Shown here: positions 57,210-64,000 of the stretch, piece by piece | Layout: every line of letters starts with the position of its first letter | How positions within the stretch are numbered: position 1 is the first letter of the stretch | Assembly (NCBI GenBank): GCA_035578155.1 | Contig: JAPWDM010000015.1 | Span: forward strand, 3,664,001 to 3,728,000 | Source: Brachynemurus nebulosus | Taxonomy: Eukaryota; Arthropoda; Insecta; Neuroptera; Myrmeleontidae | Reading direction: 5' to 3' | DNA length: 64,000 bases | Notes under the pieces: model-generated | Told to the model about the DNA's origin: nothing | What the model saw: only the letters and a program-made list of their open reading frames with translations | Databases searched by the model: none | Translations under genes and position numbers: made by a program

Positions 57210-57965
57210 ATGAGTGACGACATTTAGAAAACTGTCGAAAAACCAACTTCACTATCGCATTCTTCAGCGTAAAAGACGCCAAATAGCGGAAGCTGACAAA
57301 AATTCTAGAATATTCTACTCGTGAACTAGCAAATATACCAAAAAATAAACTTCACTATTGAATTGGGCACTAAAAGTTAGATTAAGCGGCGCATTTTGAC
57401 AAAAATTCTAGAATGCTCTATTCGTCAGCTAACAAAGATATCGAAAAATCGATTGCATCATTTAACTGGTCATCGAATAAAAAACGGAATAGCACATTTT
57501 GATAAATGTTCTAGAATGTTCTATTTGTCAAATAGCAAAAATTGTTTGTCAAAATCAGACATTTGATTTACATTAGTTTCGGTTGGACAATTAAGTGGTG
57601 CAGTAGATTTTCCAATATCTTTGTTAGTTGACAAATCGAATATTCTAGAACATTTCTCAAAACGTTTTATTTGGTCTCTTTTTTGGTAGCCAATTCAATG
57701 GCGACGTTTGTTTTCGAATATCTTTGCTAGTTGGCGAATAGAATATTCCAGAACATTTGTCAAAATGTGTAATTTGATATCTTTTTCAATGCACAATTAA
57801 ATGGTACAATTGATTTTTCAATATCTTTGCTAGTTGACAAATAGAACATTCTAGAATTTTTGTTAAACTACACTGTTTGATCTCATTTTTAATGAGCAAT
57901 TCAACGGTGAAGTCTGTTTTTTGATATCTCTGCTAGTTGACGATTAGAATAGTCTAGAATTTTAC
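57210..57965. repeat. Foldback element of ~103-bp units, copy 2
   Basis: Cores TTCTAGAATATTCTACTCG (about 57302), TTCTAGAATGCTCTATTCG (57405) and TTCTAGAATGTTCTATTTG (57508) face inverted cores at about 57640, 57745, 57845 and 57948. The spacing and wording are the same as at 22735-23715. It marks the 5' break of the errantivirus remnant. Confidence 0.85.
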
Positions 57966-58360
<395 letters not shown>

Positions 58361-58499
58361 ATAAAATTTTTCAAAGAAAATCTTTCGAAAAATTCTTAAA
58401 AAAATTCTTTTTTGAAAATTTTCTAAGAAATTTTCCTTTTTTTATAAATTTAAATACTGTTTGGAAAAAAACTGAGAAAATTTTTTTTTCATTTTGTTG

Positions 58500-60480
58500 A
58501 AGATTATGAAAGTTTAAGATCAAAAAGATGATCCTTTAATTTTTTCAAAAATTCAATCGAATGAAACACAAAAACGGCTGGATGGATTAAACTGAAACTC
58601 GGTGCGGTTTTTGTGGGTATATTGAACTTAACATTAGTGGTTTTCTCGAAGTTTTTAATTCAGCGCTTGATTTCCCAAAGGGCCACCAAGAGCTCTTTTT
58701 TTCTTGATTTTTCAAATTCATGTAAAGTATGCAAAAAAATTTTTTTCTGAAAAAACAATGGCTAATCCTTGTAGAGAATTTATTCGAGTTTTAAAACACC
58801 CGTTCCATTTTCTGTGTGATCATTGGTTGCTGAGATATCGATGGTCAAAGACGAAATGATCCTTTTCCATTCAAAGTCCTATATCTCAGCGAGAAGTGGT
58901 TGTATAAAAGTCTATAAAAAAGCAAATTAAAGTTGAATGAACAAGTTATCCGGTCCATATGGTGGTTAAGTCGGAAAAATTTTTTCCAAGTCCATGGACC
59001 AAAGAAGAAAAACCGAAAAAATTTCGAAAATTTTTTTTTCAGTGTATTAGGATTGTGCCACACACGTTGCTTTGAAAATTTTTTTATCGCAAGATCTCAA
59101 AACTAGAAACTTCCAGCTTTAAATTGCTTTGCTTACGACTCCAATACGACCATTTTTCACGAAAATACAGCCATTCGAAAAATCGCTAAAAATTTGGAAT
59201 TTTTTCTTGATGCTTTAATTATTTCCGCTAGTGCACCAAAAAAAAAAAATATACCACCTTCTTACCCCTATCTCTAATAGTTTGCGGAGAAATCATCCCC
59301 GAAAAAAAAGAAAAACAAGTTTTTTTCGCCTAATTCCAATATTTCCAAACATTTAGAGAAAAAACGTATTCTTGGTATTTTTCTCTAAAATTGAAAATAG
59401 AGAAATTAGAAAAAATAAAGGTCCCCGACGGCACGGGACTAGTGGAACAGAGACAACGCGATATGTTTTGCGCTCGTCGCACCCACAGTAACATTTTCTA
59501 CTCACAGCGCATGTTCGTGGGACACCGCCCACCAAAGAAAAGAAAGAAACATAGCGTGTAAACTGTGAGCGCGAAAAAGAGAGGCAATATGTAACATTCC
59601 AAGAATTGGAGGAAGCAACTGACGTCACAAGGTCAGTGTTTCCATCAAATAAAATATGAAATGATGTTTGGAAAGCATCTATATTAAATAAAATTACCAA
59701 AAATCATAATTTTTGCGAAAAAAACGTAATTTAAAAGTATATATACTACTACAAACAATTAAGGGAGCAAAAAAAAATTGTTAATTTTTTAGTGATTTTT
59801 GAAGAGCTGTATTTACGTGAAAAATGGTCGTATCGAGATTTTTAAAAAAGCGTCTTGAAGCTCCAAGATTCTAGTTTTCAGACCTTTCGTCCAAAAATTT
59901 TTAGGAGTGACAGTTATCGAGCAATTATAAGGAATAACACAAAAAAAGTTTTTGCAAATTTTTTTATCTTTTTTCTTTTGATCTACGGGCTTGAAATTTT
60001 TTTACAGTAAAACCATGCTATTGACCTGATAGCCTGCTTATTCAGCTTCAAATTCCTTTTTAAAATTTTTCTCTTCGTTGATTTGTTCCGGAGGTATCCA
60101 ACTTTGAATGAAAAAGGATCGTTTTTGTTTTAACCATCGATATCTCAGTAACCAGTGATCGGACAGAAAATTGAAGGGAAGTTTTGGGATATGGAATAAA
60201 TTTCCTACAAGTCTATGCCGCGTACTTTAGGAAAAAAAAAATTTTTTCATCCTTAATTTTAATCTGAAAAATGTGAAAAAAGGGACTTTTTTCCTTGTTG
60301 CGAAAAATCGTCAGCATCCCTGCAAATATTGATGGGGAGTCTAATGTTTGTACGAATTTTTATACCTCACTGTACCCCCAATAACCCTGTAAATCGACAG
60401 GTCGATCTATTGAATGGTTTTCCTAAACCGTTTGTTCAAAATTTCCGAATTAAAAAATAAAGGAGCAAAATTGAATGAAC
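58500..60480. repeat. Old, diverged foldback with a GC-richer core
   Basis: Inverted block pairs: TGAGATATCGATGGTCAAAG (about 58830) with the inverse near 60120-60145; GTCCTATATCTC and CCATTCAAAG with 60090-60110; AAACTAGAAACTTCCAGC (about 59099) with GCTCCAAGATTCTAGTTTTC near 59858; GACCATTTTTCACG (about 59146) with TGAAAAATGGTCG near 59818. Arms look only about 70-75% alike. The core 59400-59660 is GC-richer and includes a perfect TGACGTCA at 59620-59627. No protein domain recognised in it. Confidence 0.6.
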
Positions 60481-60975
60481 AAAATTGAATGAAAAATTCA
60501 ATTTTTTTTTTTCAAATTTTTCCAGTTAGGCATCTTTTGTCCATTAAAATTTAAAAATTAAGAAAAAAAATTATTTTTTAAAATTTTTTTCTTATTTTTT
60601 TTTTTCTTTAAAATTAAATAAACTTGTTAACTTGTTTTTTGAATTGAAGGAATAATCAAAACTTGAATACAAGCTGTCGCAACAAATTTCATATTTGGGT
60701 AATTCTCGCATAACGGGAGCCACCCAAAAACTCATAGTTTTAAATTCTGATAATTGTTATATTTTTATAATCTATAAGTGTTGTGTAGTTGTGCTGGGCT
60801 ATAAGTTCTGCAATATCTGCTTGCTTCTGTAGGGTACATGTGGGCAAAGTGACCATATGTGCAAACCTACTAAAATGATTTTTTCCGTTTATCACCGAAT
60901 CAATTGCAATGGAAAAGACAAAAATGACATCAATCATTAGTGTGTTTAATAGGTAAGTAACATACCTAAATTCAC
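60481..60975. other. Unassigned stretch
   Basis: A/T homopolymer-rich DNA to about 60640, then unremarkable sequence. No gene. Confidence 0.35.
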
Positions 60976-62467
60976 TTACAAGTAAAGGTCCCGAGGCCGG
61001 ACCTATCGATTTCGATGAAACTTAAATATATTGTAGAACACTAAAAACTAAGGGACACGTATTTTTTTTTATCTGCGGAAAAACGGTTTGAAGGGGTGAA
61101 ATCGCCCTCCAAAAATTGGGGTAAAAATTTAATTTTTCAAATATCTCGAAAACAGTAAGAGATAGAGCAAAAGTTTAAATTGGCGATATTACTCTTTTTT
61201 AAAGAGCTATCTATTGATATGCAATTTGTTCATATTACATCAACAGGGGTGGTTGGGGGTTAAAATTTGGGGGTTAATTTTGCAAAAAGGGGGTGAAAAA
61301 TAAACAATATAAAAATTTTGTTTACAGATTTGAAATCTACGTCAAAAAATCTAATTGACCTGTTTTTGCTCAATGCCCTAATATTAAGTCTGGGGGTAGT
61401 TAACTAGAGGGTGACTATGTCAAATAGTCGTACAATTTGGGTATTTCAAGAAGTTCTTCTTCATGGAAAATAGCTTAAGACAATTAGAATAACGTAGAAA
61501 TGAAATTCTCGAATTCAAAATTGAGTTTGAGCAACATTGAAGAGGGGGTGAGTCACCCTCTTAAATTACATACTAGTTTATATACACTAATTTTTGCTAT
61601 TAACACACTGATAGTGGGTAAAATAATGTCACAATAAGTGGTTCTGAAGTTGGACTATCATATGTAAGGTCTTTATTAGGTTTGTTTTTTAATGGATATT
61701 ATAGTTTTCCTTATCGAAAATTATCGATACCGAAAATTACATAACCTAACCTAAAATAACGAAACCTAATAAAAACCTTATATACGATAGTCTAACTTCA
61801 GAAACATCTATTGTGACATTATTACCCCCTGTCAGTGTGGTAATTGCAAAAATTAGTGTATGTAAATTAGTATGTAATTTAAGAGGTTGACTCACCCCCT
61901 CTCCAATGTTGCTCAAACTCAATTTTGAATTCGAGAATTTCATTTCTACGTTATTCTAATTGTCTTAAGCTATTTTCCATGAAGAAGAACTTCTTGAAAT
62001 ACCCAAATAGTACGATTATTCGACACAGTCACCCTCTAGTTAACTACCCCTAGACTTAATATTAGGATATTAAGCAAAAACAGGTCAATTAGATTTTTTG
62101 ACGTAAATTTCAAATCTGTAAACAAAATTTTTATATTGTTTATCTTTCACCCCCTTTTTGCAAAATTAACCCCCAAATTTTAACCCCCAACCACCCCTGT
62201 TGATGTAATTTGAACAAATTGCATATCAGTAGATAGCTCTTTAAAAAAGAGTAATATCGTCAATTTAAACTTTTGCTCTATCTCTTACTGTTTTCGAGAT
62301 ATTTGAAAAATTAAATTTTTACCCCAATTTTTGGAGGGCGATTTCACCCCTTCAAACCGTTTTTCCGCAGATAAAAAAAAATACGTGTCCCTTAGTTTTT
62401 AGTGTTCTACAACATATTTAAGTTTCATCAAAATCGATAGGTCCGGCCTCGGGACCTTTACTTGTTA
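60976..62467. mobile_element. 1,486-bp palindromic MITE, TTA target duplication
   Basis: The element 60979-62464 is flanked by TTA on both sides (60976-60978, 62465-62467). The arms (about 60979-61683 and 61761-62464, ~705 bp each) are near-identical inverted copies around a ~77-bp spacer containing a short TTATCGAAAATTATCGATA direct repeat. Ends start CAAGTAAAGGTCCCGAGGCC. No arm encodes a recognisable protein. The TTA duplication fits PIF/Harbinger. Confidence 0.85.
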
Positions 62468-63176
62468 GTTAAACTTAATAGTTTTCAAGTAATCGAATTT
62501 TATAGTTTAAAATTTCAATTGCAATTTTCAAAAAAGTTTATGAATCGATTTGGATGTTTTAAATTTCTATCGATAGTACTACTTAGGTACTATCAAATGA
62601 CGAAATAAAATCAATGGGATCTTGCCTTTAAAAATTTTTATTACCAAAATTCAAAATTTTTTATATAGAATAGTCCAAGTAGGCATTATTTAAACGGTTA
62701 AAGGCATATATTTATAGGAAAATCACCTTAAATCATATTTTAAATGCCCAATCAAATCATTGGGCTTAACAGTTTTTAATGTCCTTAGCTTCGTTTAGAT
62801 ATGATTCACACTAGGGCTTAAATGTATTATTATGTAGCAATATGAAATTTTTGTTAAAGGCCTAAAATGGGCTTAAAACACAAAGAGGGCATTAGCTAAA
62901 TATTATTGAGTAAACATATTGTAATATTTTTGAAGAATATTGCTGGGAAAATTCAAAAAATTTCTATCAATTTAATCACTTGTAAATCTTTGAAGCACAG
63001 TTAAGTAATAATTCTTAACAAGTAACTCACCTGTTTCTTTTTATCCTTTTAATGCCACTAATTACATACACATGTATAAATCATAACTGTTAGGGTCAGT
63101 TCTAAATAAATTTGTTATTAACTTGGAAACACATGCACATTTAGTTCGACAAAGTAAAAAATAGTAGTTTACATAG
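62468..63176. other. Unassigned AT-rich stretch
   Basis: No gene, repeat boundary or RNA signal recognised. Confidence 0.4.
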
Positions 63177-63773
63177 TTAATCGTAAATATTCACAATTTT
63201 TTCATTATCAGGAAATGAATACGGTTTAACCACAATTTTATTTTTGTTGTATGGTATAAAAGCATGGTAAGATCTTGTGCCTTTAATTGGTTTTAATTTT
63301 TTAATTTTTAATGTAACGGTTTTTAAGGTTTCGGTCACTTCTTCTAACGTTGTGTAATTAAAAATTATGTTATTTATATTAGAAGAAGCCCATTGATACA
63401 GTTGTATGGGTGACGTTATTTGGTTTTCTTTTGGACGTTGTAAGAACGCCCTACTTGCCAGTTGTTTCACTGTACCACCTAGTCCGTCACATGGACTTTT
63501 ACCATGTGACGTTGCAAAAAAATGCCACTCTGCTTTTATATTAAATTCACTTTCGTGATTGCTTAAATGAAAAAAATTGGTCTTATTCTTATACTGGGCA
63601 CTAGAACCGTTGCTAAAATAATAAATCTTTTTTAAATTTTTAATTTTAGTTCTTAATAACTCAATTAGTTGTTTTCTAAATATGTACACTACAGGCGTGT
63701 CATGTTTTAAACATTCACTTATAGAAACTAAATTAATAAATTTAAGTTCATTATCTGTTTTAAAATAGCACAC
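63177..63773 (-). pseudogene. Fragment of a widespread uncharacterized TE-like protein
   Basis: 198 codons with YYFSNGSSAQYKNKTNFFHL, EWHFFATSHGKSPCDGLGGT and VKQLASRAFLQRP, then QLYQWASSNI and KGTRSYHAFIPYN. I recognise this wording from many arthropod and cnidarian proteins annotated only as uncharacterized, often multicopy, so probably transposon-encoded. In those the first block usually reads SDG; here it is SNG, and if that Asp is catalytic this copy is inactive. The frame has a Met at 63773, but relatives extend further N-terminally, so this is a 3' portion. Right of it I see no continuation. Confidence 0.5.
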
Positions 63774-64000
63774 AAAAGGATGACAGTCGCCTGATTATTT
63801 GACCAGTGCACGGAGAAAAAAAAGTCTAAATATTAGAGAAAAATCCATGATATTTTAGTGTGCCAGCACAATAAAGTGGTCACAGACCGATATTTCTTTG
63901 ATTATTGTTGATTTTCAAACTAAAAGTTATAGTACCAGCCCTATAATAATTAATGCAATAATTCATTAATATGTCATAAATTGACCCAACAAAGATTAGA
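63774..64000. other. Right edge, unassigned
   Basis: No continuation of the preceding frame in readable form and no other feature. Confidence 0.35.

Overview
The window is AT-rich (roughly two thirds A+T by eye) and reads as a stretch of animal, almost certainly insect, chromosome made almost entirely of transposable elements in different states of decay. The evidence is the element set: mariner, PIF/Harbinger, P-element-type THAP transposase, Tigger/pogo, Helitron, a jockey/CR1-type LINE, two Ty3/gypsy lineages with errantivirus features, many MITEs and several large foldback repeats, with eukaryotic introns inside the transposase genes. I see no single-copy host gene, rRNA, CRISPR array or bacterial operon. 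Species cannot be named; an insect, perhaps hemipteran, is an inference.

Layout. 1-5300: decayed Helitron on the minus strand (Ulp1-like protease, HelN domain, HUH/Y2 Rep) split by a complete mariner (1012-2304, TA target duplication). 5300-9515: AT-rich, with GTTAC-motif repeats. 9516-11222: PIF/Harbinger (transposase with introns, plus the 3' end of a convergent second gene), carrying a nested MITE and bounded by a 2.3-kb inverted array of ~490-bp units (11255-13545). 13546-25832: mostly non-coding, but holding seven TIR elements with target duplications I could delimit (TAA, TTAA, CAAATA, TA and ATT types), a 435-bp palindrome around a microsatellite, and a foldback built of ~103-bp units. 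26298-29458: P-element-like THAP transposase. 30991-32506: 5'-truncated LINE. 32670-33821: degenerate MSANTD3-like gene with a MITE in its intron; a pogo MITE and a 0.9-kb foldback with tRNA-like A/B boxes follow.

35836-42715 is the most informative nest. An errantivirus-like gypsy copy is interrupted in its reverse transcriptase by a 4,724-bp DNA transposon (36211-40934) with ~345-bp terminal inverted repeats, a perfect 8-bp target duplication and a decayed transposase-like gene of a family I know only as 'uncharacterized proteins' in invertebrate genomes. That element in turn carries an ATT-tailed insertion in its intron. 44480-46766 is a complete Tigger element sitting in one copy of a ~335-bp tandem duplication whose sister copy preserves the empty site.

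47524-52807 is a very young gypsy retrotransposon (identical 310-bp LTRs, only two single-base frame breaks seen) inserted in a (TA)n tract next to an older errantivirus remnant with env and a 3' LTR (52918-57196). 57210-57965 is a second copy of the 103-bp-unit foldback. 58214-62464 holds a (TA)n tract, an old foldback with a GC-richer core, and a 1,486-bp near-perfect palindrome with TTA target duplication. 63177-63773 is a fragment of another widespread uncharacterized TE-like protein. The genes do not form a pathway: each is a mobility gene of its own element, and the relations between them are insertions, truncations and target-site choice.
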